34,386 bases of DNA from Blastocatellia bacterium (GTDB taxonomy: Bacteria > Acidobacteriota > Blastocatellia > Pyrinomonadales > Pyrinomonadaceae). The notes below the pieces were generated by a model, which was not told where the DNA came from, made no database searches, and worked only from the letters and a program-made list of their open reading frames with translations. Of the stretch, positions 24,719 to 32,855 are shown in pieces (the first letter of the stretch is position 1; each line of letters opens with the position of its first letter). The stretch is from the NCBI GenBank assembly GCA_016789145.1, contig JAEUQI010000031.1:1-34386 (forward strand), written 5' to 3'. A program made the position numbers and the translations under genes.

Positions 24719-25318
24719 ATGCCGAAAACCGATCCGCGAATTGATGCTTATATCGATAAGTCTCGGGATTTTGCGAAGCCGATCTTGACGCACCTTCGCA
24801 AGCTCGTGCATGAGAATTGCCCAGAGGTCGAGGAGACGCTGAAATGGTCGATGCCTAGCTTTGAGTACAAGGGCATCCTATGCGGTTTCGCGGCGTTTAA
24901 GGAGCATTGCACGTTCGGATTTTGGAAGCAGACATTGATGGAAGCCGATGAGTTTTCCGAGACGAAAACAGCGATGGGAAGTTTTGGGCGGCTGACTTCG
25001 CTCAAAGATCTGCCGTCTGACGCCGTGATGAAAAGACTCATCAAACAGGCGATGAAACTAAACGACGACGGCGTTAAGGTCACAAAGCCTAAACACGAAA
25101 AGAAAGAACTTGTAGTGCCCGACGTGCTGCTTGAGGCTCTCGCGAGAAACGAGAAGGCGGCGGAGACGTTCGACAAATTTCCACCTAGCTGCAAACGTGA
25201 GTATGCCGAATGGATAAGTGAAGCCAAAACCGATGCCACACGCGACAAACGCCTCGCAACAACGATCGAATGGCTGACGGAAGGTAAGCGTAGGAACTGG
25301 AAATACGAGAAATGTTGA
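24719..25318 (+). CDS. DUF1801/YdeI-like protein
   Basis: 199 residues from MPKTDPRIDAYI. The N-terminal part is a DUF1801 domain: YIDKSRDFAKPILTHLRKLV then EETLKWSMPSFEYKG and CTFGFWKQ. The C-terminal part (ARNEKAAETFDKFPPSCKREY to the end, ending LTEGKRRNWKYEKC) is the YdeI/OmdA-type helical domain. Proteins with both are often annotated YdeI/OmpD-associated; the biochemical role is unknown. A TTG six codons upstream is in frame, but no ribosome site fits it. Confidence 0.82.
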   Translation: MPKTDPRIDAYIDKSRDFAKPILTHLRKLVHENCPEVEETLKWSMPSFEYKGILCGFAAFKEHCTFGFWKQTLMEADEFSETKTAMGSFGRLTSLKDLPSDAVMKRLIKQAMKLNDDGVKVTKPKHEKKELVVPDVLLEALARNEKAAETFDKFPPSCKREYAEWISEAKTDATRDKRLATTIEWLTEGKRRNWKYEKC

Positions 25319-25321
25319 GAA

Positions 25322-25411
25322 AGTAGTCGGTAGACGGTAGATAGTAGTGCGGAGCACTCGTCGACTAGATCTCTCTTCTACTGACTACCGACTACTAGCT
25401 ACTGACTACTA
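25322..25411. repeat. Second TAGTCGG/TAGTCAG interspersed inverted repeat
   Basis: The left arm starts AGTAGTCGGTAG and continues with TAGACGG and TAGATAG units. The right arm is made of CTACTGACTACCGACTACTA-type units and ends four bases before the ATG of the HerA-like gene. The closing sequence ACTACTGACTACT matches the copy before 14029. Confidence 0.8.
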
Positions 25412-25414
25412 TTT

Positions 25415-26941
25415 ATGAGCGATCCAATTTTAACAGCTAAAAATACCGAAGCAGAATTTTTCCTTTTGCCGCAGATGGCAAATCGTCACGGCGTTATCAC
25501 AGGTGCGACCGGCACGGGCAAGACCGTGACTTTGCAGAAGCTGGCCGAGGGCTTTAGTCAACGAGGCGTGCCGGTGTTCATGGCTGACATCAAGGGCGAC
25601 CTGACCGGCGTGACGCAGCCAGGCGGCGGCAATGCGAAGATCGACGCGAGGAACGAACTGCTCGGCATCACGCCAACTTTTGAACAATTTCCCGCGACGG
25701 TCTGGGATGTATTCGGTAAGCAAGGACATCCGCTGCGGGCGACCGTGTCGGAAATGGGGCCGCTTCTGTTGTCGCGTCTGCTTCAGCTAAATGACACGCA
25801 AGAAGGCGTGCTTTCGATCGCATTCAAATACGCTGACGACAATGGCTTGCTGCTGCTTGATCTGAAAGACCTGCAGCAGTTGATGCTGTTTGTCGGCGAG
25901 AATGCACAGGAATTGACGCTACAATACGGCAATGTTTCGTCAGCGTCAGTCGGTGCGATCCAGCGTGGTTTGCTGCAGCTCGATGAGCAAGGCGGCGATC
26001 AGTTTTTTGGAGAGCCTGCCGTTCGGCTCGAAGATTTCATGCAGACCCTCGGCGGCAAAGGCGTGCTCAATCTGCTAGCCGCTGATCAATTGGTACAGGC
26101 TCCGAAACTGTATTCGACGTTTCTTTTGTGGTTGTTGAGCGAGCTATTCGAATCTCTGCCCGAGGCCGGTGACCTTGAGAAACCGAAGCTCGTGTTCTTT
26201 TTCGATGAAGCTCACTTATTGTTCAACGACGCGCCGACGGCCCTTGTTGAAAAAGTTGAGCAGGTAGTTCGTCTCATTCGCTCGAAAGGCGTCGGCGTCT
26301 ATTTCGTGACGCAGAATCCGGCGGACATTCCCGAGAAAGTGCTGGCGCAGCTTGGGAATCGTGTTCAACACGCTCTTCGAGCATACACGCCGCAGGAGCA
26401 AAAGGGCGTTCGTGCGGCCGCTTCGTCGTTCCGTGTGAATCCGAAGATCGATACCGAGACCGTGATCACCGAACTAGGTGTCGGCGAAGTTCTCATCTCG
26501 ACGCTCGACGAAAAAGGTGTGCCGACTATGGTCGATCGTGCATTCGTGGTGCCGCCCGTTGGGCACATCGGACCGATCACACCTGAGCAGCGATCAGCAT
26601 TACTTGCAAATTCTCTTGTCGCCGGAATTTACGACACGGCTGTTGATCGTGAATCGGCATTCGAATTACTCAAGGCGAAATCAGACCAACGCCTGCTCGA
26701 ACAACAGCAGCAAGCCGAGGCCGAGGCACAACAGAAGATCGCCGAGGAACAGGCAAAGGCTGAGGCAAGAGAACAGAAGGCTGCCGGCAGTAGCCGAAAT
26801 GACTCAGTGATCGAGGCTGTAACCAAAAGTGTTGCTCGGTCAGCGAGTTCGTCGATCGGTCGTCAAGTCGGCAACGCCATCGTCCGCGGCGTGCTTGGCA
26901 GCATCTTTGGCGGAAAGAGTAAGAAGAGCAGTTGGTTCTAA
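25415..26941 (+). CDS. HerA/YjgR-like ATPase (DUF853)
   Basis: 508 residues. Walker A is GATGTGKT (30-37) and Walker B is FFFDEAHLLF. The domain is the RecA/FtsK-like HerA fold, and the C-terminus (LLEQQQQAEAEAQQKIAEE, then GNAIVRGVLGSIFGGKSKKSSWF in part) is the standard DUF853 tail. It probably uses ATP to move or remodel DNA, but the cellular role of this subfamily is not established. No nurA or mre11 partner is adjacent, unlike archaeal HerA. A repeat element abuts the ATG and no Shine-Dalgarno is visible. Confidence 0.9.
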   Translation: MSDPILTAKNTEAEFFLLPQMANRHGVITGATGTGKTVTLQKLAEGFSQRGVPVFMADIKGDLTGVTQPGGGNAKIDARNELLGITPTFEQFPATVWDVFGKQGHPLRATVSEMGPLLLSRLLQLNDTQEGVLSIAFKYADDNGLLLLDLKDLQQLMLFVGENAQELTLQYGNVSSASVGAIQRGLLQLDEQGGDQFFGEPAVRLEDFMQTLGGKGVLNLLAADQLVQAPKLYSTFLLWLLSELFESLPEAGDLEKPKLVFFFDEAHLLFNDAPTALVEKVEQVVRLIRSKGVGVYFVTQNPADIPEKVLAQLGNRVQHALRAYTPQEQKGVRAAASSFRVNPKIDTETVITELGVGEVLISTLDEKGVPTMVDRAFVVPPVGHIGPITPEQRSALLANSLVAGIYDTAVDRESAFELLKAKSDQRLLEQQQQAEAEAQQKIAEEQAKAEAREQKAAGSSRNDSVIEAVTKSVARSASSSIGRQVGNAIVRGVLGSIFGGKSKKSSWF

Positions 26942-26942
26942 A

Positions 26943-27896
26943 ATGCGAAAACGCGTTCTTCTAGTTTGTCTGACGGTAATTGCGGCGGCGTGTTCGAACG
27001 CTCCGATATCGAGCAATGCACAGCCTACCGCACAGGCCCAGCAGTATGTTTGGACAAAGGTCGTGGACGAAGGGCCGTGGAGAAAGAACTACAACTTCCA
27101 AATGTTTGTCATCGACGGCAAACTAATGGCACTACATCCCGACGGCACTTGGATGAGCAAGGACGGGAAGGCTTGGGAAAAGTCGCCGCTCAAGAACGTA
27201 ATTAATAATCAGGCTTTCTTGGACTACGTCTTCTTCAAAGGCTCGCTGTACGGTCTCGGATATCTCGAAGGCAACATCGAGCGGTTCACTTTCAAGCCGG
27301 AGATCTACCGCACGACGGACTTTAAGAAATGGGACACCATTTCAAAGAACAGCAACTTGCCTCGTCGATTCTTCTATCGACCATTCGTTTTCAAAGAAAA
27401 TATCTGGATCGTCGGTGGCGAGGACAGGCAGACTCAATTCGCTGATGTTTGGAATTCGCCTGACGGCATTACTTGGAAGAAGCAAGTCGAAAATGCCGCG
27501 TTTGGAAAACGTAGCGGCAGTCAAGTGGTCGAGCTGAATGGCAAGCTGTTTCTCTTGAACAATGATGTCTGGAGTTCGACCGATGGCATTAATTGGCAAC
27601 GGGAAACGAGCGAGATAGTCAAAGGCGAAGAGATATTCGGATACACCGCAGTCGTATTCGACCAAAAGATCTGGCTGCTTGGATGCAATCGCAATGGCCG
27701 ATTTTCGAGTCAGGTTTTGGTCAGTAAAGATGGTAAGAATTGGGAAGGCAAGAATGCTCCATGGACTCCGCGTGGCGGTATCGCTGCGACGGTTTTCAAT
27801 AGCGCGCTCTATATGACAGGCGGCAAGTATGGCGGCACGCCTGACCATGTAGATTTTGTCTATTCGAACGATGTTTGGGCGATGGAGCGACAGTGA
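26943..27896 (+). CDS. Lipoprotein with kelch/Asp-box-like propeller
   Basis: 317 residues from MRKRVLLVCL, one base after the HerA-like stop (TAAaATG), so probably coupled. A lipobox follows the signal (LTVIAAAC, Cys at residue 17). The mature part repeats an S-x-DG-x-x-W motif at least four times (SKDGKAW, SPDGITW, STDGINW, SKDGKNW). Kelch-like IWIVGG, IWLLGC and LYMTGG strands alternate with it. It should be a membrane-anchored beta-propeller. Substrate or partner is unknown. Confidence 0.8.
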   Translation: MRKRVLLVCLTVIAAACSNAPISSNAQPTAQAQQYVWTKVVDEGPWRKNYNFQMFVIDGKLMALHPDGTWMSKDGKAWEKSPLKNVINNQAFLDYVFFKGSLYGLGYLEGNIERFTFKPEIYRTTDFKKWDTISKNSNLPRRFFYRPFVFKENIWIVGGEDRQTQFADVWNSPDGITWKKQVENAAFGKRSGSQVVELNGKLFLLNNDVWSSTDGINWQRETSEIVKGEEIFGYTAVVFDQKIWLLGCNRNGRFSSQVLVSKDGKNWEGKNAPWTPRGGIAATVFNSALYMTGGKYGGTPDHVDFVYSNDVWAMERQ

Positions 27897-27907
27897 GGTA
27901 GAAGATC

Positions 27908-28978
27908 ATGGCTTCTAAGAATCTTTTGTTAATGGTCGGAACCGCAAAGGGTTTGTTCATATTGAAACGCAGCGGTAACGGACGTTGGTCCATTGACGGG
28001 CCACATTTCTCGGGGCTTGCGGTGTATTCTGGCTTTCTAGACCAGCGAAAGGGACGCAATGTTATGTGGGCGGCACCGACGAGTTGGCATTTTGGGGCCG
28101 AGCTTTGTAAGAGCACCGACATGGGCAAGACTTGGGACATGCCCGAGAAACGCCGTATCAAGATGCCTGCGAACACCAAGGCTTCGCTTGAGAACATCTG
28201 GCAGATCACGGCCGGCGGTGACAACGATTCGCTTTATGTCGGCGTGGCTCCGGCGGCTTTGTTCGAATCGCACGATCAGGGCGAGACCTGGAAATTGAAC
28301 AGCGGACTTTGGAAACATAAGCATCGCAAAGAATGGGTTCCGGGATTCGGCGGATTGTGTCTTCACACCATTGTTACCGATCCAAAGAATGCGAACGACA
28401 TCAAGATCGCGATCTCGACGGGCGGAGTTTATCAATCGGCAGACGGCGGAGTGACCTGGAATGTAACCAATAGTGGTGTTTCTGCCTATTTCAATCCTGA
28501 TCCTTATCCCGAATTTGGCCAATGCGTCCACAAGATCGCACGGCATCCGAAAAAGAAGAAGCTATTCTTTCTGCAGAATCACCACGGCGTATATCGCAGC
28601 CGCGACGGTGCCGTTACATGGGAAGAGATTGAAACAGGCTTGCCCTCGAACTTCGGATTTGGACTGACCGTAAGCGAATCAGGATCGGCATTCATCGTGC
28701 CGCTGCAAAAGGACGCCGAGCGATTTACGTGCGAAGGCAAGCTGCGAGTTTACCGAACTCGTGACGAAGGCGAATCGTGGCAGCCGCTCACAAAGGGCTT
28801 GCCGCAGAAGAATGCGTACGAAGTCATCCTGCGTGATGCCGTGTCGTCAGTCGGCGACAACATCTTCTTCGGCACCAAAAATGGCAAGCTGTTTGCGTCA
28901 ATGGACGACGGCGATTCGTGGAAAATGATCGAAGGCTCGCTGCCCGAGATCTGCTTTGTAAAGGCTTACAGCATCTAG
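27908..28978 (+). CDS. BNR/Asp-box beta-propeller (sialidase/VPS10-like fold)
   Basis: 356 residues without a signal peptide. Six Asp-box loops (S/T-x-D-x-G-x-T/S-W) are visible: STDMGKTW, SHDQGETW, SADGGVTW, SRDGAVTW, TRDEGESW and SMDDGDSW. These mark a BNR-type propeller, but the arginine triad of true sialidases is not evident, so glycosidase activity is doubtful. The start has a GAGG-like site 8 to 12 bases upstream. The final TAG overlaps the GTG start of the MoaD-like gene by one base, indicating translational coupling. Confidence 0.85.
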   Translation: MASKNLLLMVGTAKGLFILKRSGNGRWSIDGPHFSGLAVYSGFLDQRKGRNVMWAAPTSWHFGAELCKSTDMGKTWDMPEKRRIKMPANTKASLENIWQITAGGDNDSLYVGVAPAALFESHDQGETWKLNSGLWKHKHRKEWVPGFGGLCLHTIVTDPKNANDIKIAISTGGVYQSADGGVTWNVTNSGVSAYFNPDPYPEFGQCVHKIARHPKKKKLFFLQNHHGVYRSRDGAVTWEEIETGLPSNFGFGLTVSESGSAFIVPLQKDAERFTCEGKLRVYRTRDEGESWQPLTKGLPQKNAYEVILRDAVSSVGDNIFFGTKNGKLFASMDDGDSWKMIEGSLPEICFVKAYSI

Positions 28979-29256
28979 TGTCGATCACAATTCATCTCAG
29001 TGGCCATCTCAAACCGTTCTCGGGCGACGAGGTCGAAGTGAATTTGCCGGGCGAGTTTTCTACTGTCGAAGAGGCTCTCAATTCACTCTGGAAACGCCAC
29101 GCAGCACTTCGCGATCGTGTCTTGACCGAAACCGGCGATATCCGCGAACACGTCAACATCTTCGCCGGAACGCAAAACATCAAACGCAAAAACGGCCTCG
29201 CGACTAAACTCGAGGAGACCGAGATTCATATCTTTAATGCCGTCAGCGGTGGTTAA
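28978..29256 (+). CDS. MoaD/ThiS-like ubiquitin-fold sulfur carrier
   Basis: 92 residues from a GTG at 28978 that overlaps the previous stop by one base (TAGTG). The next in-frame ATG upstream (28918) lies inside the propeller gene. The beta-grasp pattern is clear: SITIHLSGHLKPFSG, a helix with TVEEALNSLW, then REHVNIFAGTQNI and EIHIFNAVSGG. The C-terminal Gly-Gly is the feature used by MoaD and ThiS to carry thiocarboxylate sulfur. No MoaE, ThiF or ThiG gene is adjacent, so the pathway is open. Coupling to a propeller gene is the main clue to its job. Confidence 0.8.
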   Translation: MSITIHLSGHLKPFSGDEVEVNLPGEFSTVEEALNSLWKRHAALRDRVLTETGDIREHVNIFAGTQNIKRKNGLATKLEETEIHIFNAVSGG

Positions 29257-29268
29257 GCCCGACAGAAT

Positions 29269-29850
29269 ATGCTTCTGAAAAATGCTGTTCTTGATCGCAT
29301 CCGATCCGGCGAAGTGTCGCTGATCTTTCGACGATGGAAACGAGCCGGCGTAAAAGCCGGCGGAACTCAGATGACGCAGCGAGGGGTTCTATCGATCATT
29401 TCGGTTGAGGTTATTACAGAACATGATATCCATGACCGAGACGCGATCGCGGCCGGATTTCGCTCTCGATCTGAACTGCTAGCCGATCTCCACGACCGTA
29501 ACGAAGATATCTATCGAATCGAAGTCGCATGGATAGGCGACGATCCGCGCAAGGAGTTGAGAGAGAATGACGATCTATCAGAAAGCGACCTTGGGAATAT
29601 CATTGCGAAATTGCGGAAGCTCGATGCAAACTCAAAGCGCGGTCCATGGACGCAAAGTTACCTGCAGATCATTGCCGACCAGCCGAATACGCACGCCGCG
29701 ATCCTCGCCGCTCAGTTCGGACTCGAGATCCCAACCTTCAAGCCTTGGGTCAGGAAGCTTAAGGCTCTCGGCCTGACAGAAAGCCTTCGTCCGGGTTATA
29801 GACTTTCGCCACGCGGCAATAAAGTGCTGATGGCGCTTACAAAACAATGA
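29269..29850 (+). CDS. ASCH-like protein with C-terminal winged-helix-like part
   Basis: 193 residues. The N-terminal part (LLKNAVLDRIRSGEVSLIFRRWKR, in parts) resembles an ASCH domain, a small beta barrel related to PUA and linked to RNA handling. The C-terminal part (DQPNTHAAILAAQFGLEIPTFKPWVRKLKALGLTES, in parts) looks like a winged helix. No ribosome site is clear. A GC palindrome lies inside (29344-29361). The stop overlaps the start of the next gene by four bases (ATGA). Nucleic-acid binding is inferred only from domain shape. Confidence 0.65.
   Translation: MLLKNAVLDRIRSGEVSLIFRRWKRAGVKAGGTQMTQRGVLSIISVEVITEHDIHDRDAIAAGFRSRSELLADLHDRNEDIYRIEVAWIGDDPRKELRENDDLSESDLGNIIAKLRKLDANSKRGPWTQSYLQIIADQPNTHAAILAAQFGLEIPTFKPWVRKLKALGLTESLRPGYRLSPRGNKVLMALTKQ
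29344..29361. repeat. Intragenic GCCGGC inverted repeat
   Basis: GCCGGC (29344-29349) and GCCGGC (29356-29361) lie around GTAAAA, in frame, encoding RAGVKAGG. Confidence 0.6.
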
Positions 29851-30419
29851 ACTTCGATTTCTACTCAGATAGGGAGGATGCTTCACGAATCTTGACGTTC
29901 GTGTTTACTGAAATGGACCTTGTTCTTATTGATCTCTATTCTGATTTTGGCCAGAAAGTTGAGAGCTATCATTCATTAGCTGATGCGCAAGAGAGGCTAG
30001 AGAAGGATAGAGCACTTCCGTACTCGCACTTTCAGGTATGGTCACCTCGACATGGGGGCAATCCGATATTCGAGCGTGTGAAACTAGATCCACAAAGGTG
30101 CGATGGGCATGTCTTTCGCTATTCGACTGTAGGCTTCGGGTTGATTCAACTGTACTTTAGGTATCCACAAAAGGCCGGGCTAAGTCCGTCTCACATTGGT
30201 CATCTTGAGGAACGGGGAGCATTTGCTCGGCAGGATTTTGCTCCACAAGATAAGGTTGCTAACTGGAACTGGGCCGAAATTCGCCGGACGTCACGAAAAC
30301 TGAGATACCACATACAGAAAAGATTGGCGGTAGCGAAAGTCAGCGATACGGATACTCGCGACATACTACCTGGCGCACAGGAACTGTTTCGCACTGGCAT
30401 TACGAGGCTTCATGTATAG
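29847..30419 (+). CDS. Unknown protein, codon use unlike neighbours
   Basis: 190 residues. No recognised family, signal peptide or membrane helix. Visible features are an acidic N-terminus (NFDFYSDREDASRIL), an aromatic middle (SHFQVWSPRHGGNPIFERV; FGLIQLYFRYPQKAG) and a basic C-terminal helix (RRTSRKLRYHIQKRLAVAK). It begins within the ASCH gene stop (ATGA), so it is probably made with it. AGG, AGA, CTA and TTA codons are more frequent than in surrounding genes, which suggests recent acquisition. Confidence 0.6.
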   Translation: MNFDFYSDREDASRILTFVFTEMDLVLIDLYSDFGQKVESYHSLADAQERLEKDRALPYSHFQVWSPRHGGNPIFERVKLDPQRCDGHVFRYSTVGFGLIQLYFRYPQKAGLSPSHIGHLEERGAFARQDFAPQDKVANWNWAEIRRTSRKLRYHIQKRLAVAKVSDTDTRDILPGAQELFRTGITRLHV

Positions 30420-30427
30420 ACAGAGGA

Positions 30428-31603
30428 CTAGTAGATCAAGAAGTTCCCACGCAACGTTCGAAAATCGAGCAAGTTGCCATTACCAGTCGCATGTATTTCG
30501 TCCAAACTCGCTCCCGATTCTATAGCCTTCCTGATCTTGTCCGTACCACAAACAATATCAAACGGATTGCGTCCAAACTCGTACTCATAATCATTTTGCC
30601 GCCATTGGAAATGTTCGGGGTACATGTCGTACGCCGTTTTTACCATGGCGATGCCGACGATTACTGGCGTGAAGGCTTCGCGGTCGGTGACGTGGAGTTG
30701 GACACCGGAGCAGGTTTGGCCAGCGAATTCGGAGAACGTCGGTTCGAAGAAAGCGTGACGGAACTTGACGCCGGGAAAATCGCATGCATTTAGGACTTCT
30801 GTCCACGCCGGGCCGTCGATGTAGGGTGCGCCGTTCAGTTCGAAAGGCTTTGTCGTGCCGCGGCCTTCGGAGAGTTCGGTGCCTTCGAGGTGAACAGTTG
30901 CTGGGAACACGACGCAGGTGTCAACGGTCGGAATGTTTGGTGAAGGAATGATGAAGGGCAAGCCCGTTTCCTCGAACCACATCTCGCGTCGCCAGCCTTG
31001 CATCTCGACGACCTCAAGATCGCAGCCGATGTTCCAATGTTCGTTGAACATCTTCGCCATTTCGCCGATCGTCATTCCCGGACGTGTCGGCAGTTCGAAC
31101 TGACCGACGAACGACGTGAATTCTGTTTCTGTTACGTTGCCCTCAACGTGAATGCCTGTGATCGGATTTGGTCGGTCGCAGACGACGACGCGTTTGCCGT
31201 ATTTGGCGGCGGCGATCATGCAATTCGCCATAGTGTAGGTGTAGGTGTAAATGCGGCAGCCGACGTCTTGAAGATCAACGACGAAGGTGTCTATCTCATC
31301 GCACATTTCCTCGGTCGGAACCCGCGTGTCGCTGTAGAGCGAATAGATCATCTTGCCGGTTCGAGCATCGCGAACGTGCGGCGTCTCGATCATGTTGTAC
31401 TGAACGTCACCGCGAATGCCGTGCTGTGGTCCAAAATATGCGGTGACGTTTATAGCGTCGTTCGCCTCGAACGCTTCTGCGTCGTGGGCGAAGTTATCGG
31501 GGAGTGCCGACGCTGGATTGCAGACGAGACCGACTCGTTGGCCGCGAAGAATGTCGACTTTTTCGTTCAAAAGGCGTTCAACGCCGAGGATTGTTCTGGA
31601 CAT
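30428..31603 (-). CDS. NamZ-like exo-N-acetylmuramidase (DUF1343)
   Basis: 391 residues from MSRTILGVERLL; the longer frame to 31639 would run through a hairpin repeat. DUF1343 signatures are GQRVGLVCNPAS, GPQHGIRGD, SLYSDTRVPTEEM and LQDVGCRIYTYTYT. B. subtilis NamZ of this family releases MurNAc from peptidoglycan fragments. No signal peptide is visible, unlike that secreted enzyme, so this one may act on cytoplasmic muropeptides during wall recycling. No amidase or MurNAc transporter is adjacent. It converges on the unknown gene at 30419 with eight bases between stops. Confidence 0.85.
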   Translation of the reverse strand: MSRTILGVERLLNEKVDILRGQRVGLVCNPASALPDNFAHDAEAFEANDAINVTAYFGPQHGIRGDVQYNMIETPHVRDARTGKMIYSLYSDTRVPTEEMCDEIDTFVVDLQDVGCRIYTYTYTMANCMIAAAKYGKRVVVCDRPNPITGIHVEGNVTETEFTSFVGQFELPTRPGMTIGEMAKMFNEHWNIGCDLEVVEMQGWRREMWFEETGLPFIIPSPNIPTVDTCVVFPATVHLEGTELSEGRGTTKPFELNGAPYIDGPAWTEVLNACDFPGVKFRHAFFEPTFSEFAGQTCSGVQLHVTDREAFTPVIVGIAMVKTAYDMYPEHFQWRQNDYEYEFGRNPFDIVCGTDKIRKAIESGASLDEIHATGNGNLLDFRTLRGNFLIY

Positions 31604-31615
31604 AGACACAACTAA

Positions 31616-31649
31616 ACCACGAAGCGGCGACAAACGCACGCTTCGTGGT
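31616..31649. repeat. ACCACGAAG inverted repeat/terminator-like hairpin
   Basis: ACCACGAAGCG (31616-31626) pairs perfectly with CGCTTCGTGGT (31639-31649), 11 bp around a 12-base loop. On the minus strand TTTAGTT follows, a weak T-run, so it may end the DUF1508 transcript or be a dispersed repeat. Confidence 0.7.
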
Positions 31650-31668
31650 CTCCATTTTTATAGAGTAA

Positions 31669-32001
31669 TTACTTAGCTTCGACGACAGGAGCGTCAGGAG
31701 CGTTACGGCCAACCGAAGCGACTCCGTTCTCCATCGATTTGACGGTCTTGTACATTTCGCTCTTGCCGATAACTTCGCCGTTAGCAGCTTTCAGCACGAA
31801 GTACGGCGAACCGTCTTTTGCGGTCTTTCGTTCAAAACGCTTGTCATTGGTTGCAGCTTTCTTAACCGAGGTAATACCCTTTTTCGCAGCCGACAGCGAC
31901 TCGTAAGCTTCGCTAGTAAGGATCACCTGACCGTTGCTGGCCTTGAGGTTAAAGCGAACCTTTCCGGTCTTTCCGGTCTTGACTTCAAATTTTCCTGGCA
32001 T
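31669..32001 (-). CDS. DUF1508 (YegP-like) tandem-repeat protein
   Basis: 110 residues made of two DUF1508 repeats: GKFEVKTGKTGKVRFNLKASNGQVILTSEAY in the first (in parts) and DGSPYFVLKAANGEVIGKSEMY in the second. YegP of E. coli has the same two-repeat design; the function is unknown. The protein is small and cytoplasmic. A strong TAGGAG ribosome site lies six bases before the ATG, suggesting high expression. It is followed by the palindrome at 31616-31649. Confidence 0.88.
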   Translation of the reverse strand: MPGKFEVKTGKTGKVRFNLKASNGQVILTSEAYESLSAAKKGITSVKKAATNDKRFERKTAKDGSPYFVLKAANGEVIGKSEMYKTVKSMENGVASVGRNAPDAPVVEAK

Positions 32002-32092
32002 AGTTATCTCCTAAGTGTAAATAAAGATTGACTTTGGTACTGCTAGTCTTAACGGTAAGAATATCGCACACGTTGCGCCGTGATTCAAACCA

Positions 32093-32572
32093 CTACTCAA
32101 GAAAATCAGACGGTTCGTCACGTGGAGCTAGATTATTGCGCGTGATAATACGAACACAACCGTTCCATCTCAATATAGCTTCATCGTTTCCGGCCGGCCT
32201 CATTGCCTCTGCAGTTTGAAAACAATCCATAGCCTGGCGAAACAACTCGTAGGCACCGACACCGCCTTTTTTCAACGCAGCTTTGCCGCGCCGCTCGTAC
32301 ATAATGCCGGTGTAGTAGCTGCGCTGATAATCGTCTTTAAGCCTGAGAATGTACTCCGAAATCCGAGCGTCGCCGATCGCATAGTCCTTATCAAAGCGAT
32401 CGCTCATCGCGAGAATAATGTTCTTGAGAGCTTCCTGATTGTCAGGGTCGATCTCAAGAACATCAAGGTAAATACTCTCGGCTGCACCAGGCTCGTTGAG
32501 CAGGCGATATCGATTAGCCTTTTCCAATGCGGCGGGAATCGCATCCGTATGAAGTTTCTTTAACTCGAACAT
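32093..32572 (-). CDS. Small TPR-like protein
   Basis: 159 residues from MFELKKLHTD, four bases after the stop of the small membrane protein gene. Helical repeats carry TPR spacing: AIPAALEKANRYRLLNEPGAAESIYLDVLEIDPDN (in parts), then a second unit with YTGIMYERRGKAALKKG and AYELFRQAMDCFQTAEAM. No signal or membrane segment. It may be a scaffold; its place after sdhA-sdhB could mean a role in complex assembly, which is inference. A GGAGA site lies 12 bases upstream. Confidence 0.65.
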   Translation of the reverse strand: MFELKKLHTDAIPAALEKANRYRLLNEPGAAESIYLDVLEIDPDNQEALKNIILAMSDRFDKDYAIGDARISEYILRLKDDYQRSYYTGIMYERRGKAALKKGGVGAYELFRQAMDCFQTAEAMRPAGNDEAILRWNGCVRIITRNNLAPRDEPSDFLE

Positions 32573-32576
32573 AATC

Positions 32577-32855
32577 TCAAGTCTCCGTCGCAGGATACGC
32601 TCTTTGGTAGCGACGCCATTTAATAAATCCCATGATGCCGCCAAACAATGTACCGTGCAACATAAATGTAAGCCATGTCTGCCCGTCGGTGAAGTATTGA
32701 CCAAACGTCTTCTCACCCCATGCGAATAAGAAATATCCAACAACCTGCAAGATCACTGCAAATGGTCCGCCGGTGAACAATATTCCGTCGATCAATAAAA
32801 AACGGGCGAAACCATTCTTACGCTTTACTTCCCATGCTTCGCGACTAAGATTCAC
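32577..32855 (-). CDS. Small two-helix membrane protein after sdhB
   Basis: 92 residues with two hydrophobic segments (about 18-44, FARFLLIDGILFTGGPFAVI in part; and 58-78, WLTFMLHGTLFGGIMGFI in part). Its ATG overlaps the sdhB stop by four bases (ATGA), showing translational coupling. It lacks heme-binding histidine pairs of the SdhC type, so it is not an obvious cytochrome b. I do not recognise the family. Confidence 0.65.
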   Translation of the reverse strand: MNLSREAWEVKRKNGFARFLLIDGILFTGGPFAVILQVVGYFLFAWGEKTFGQYFTDGQTWLTFMLHGTLFGGIMGFIKWRRYQRAYPATET

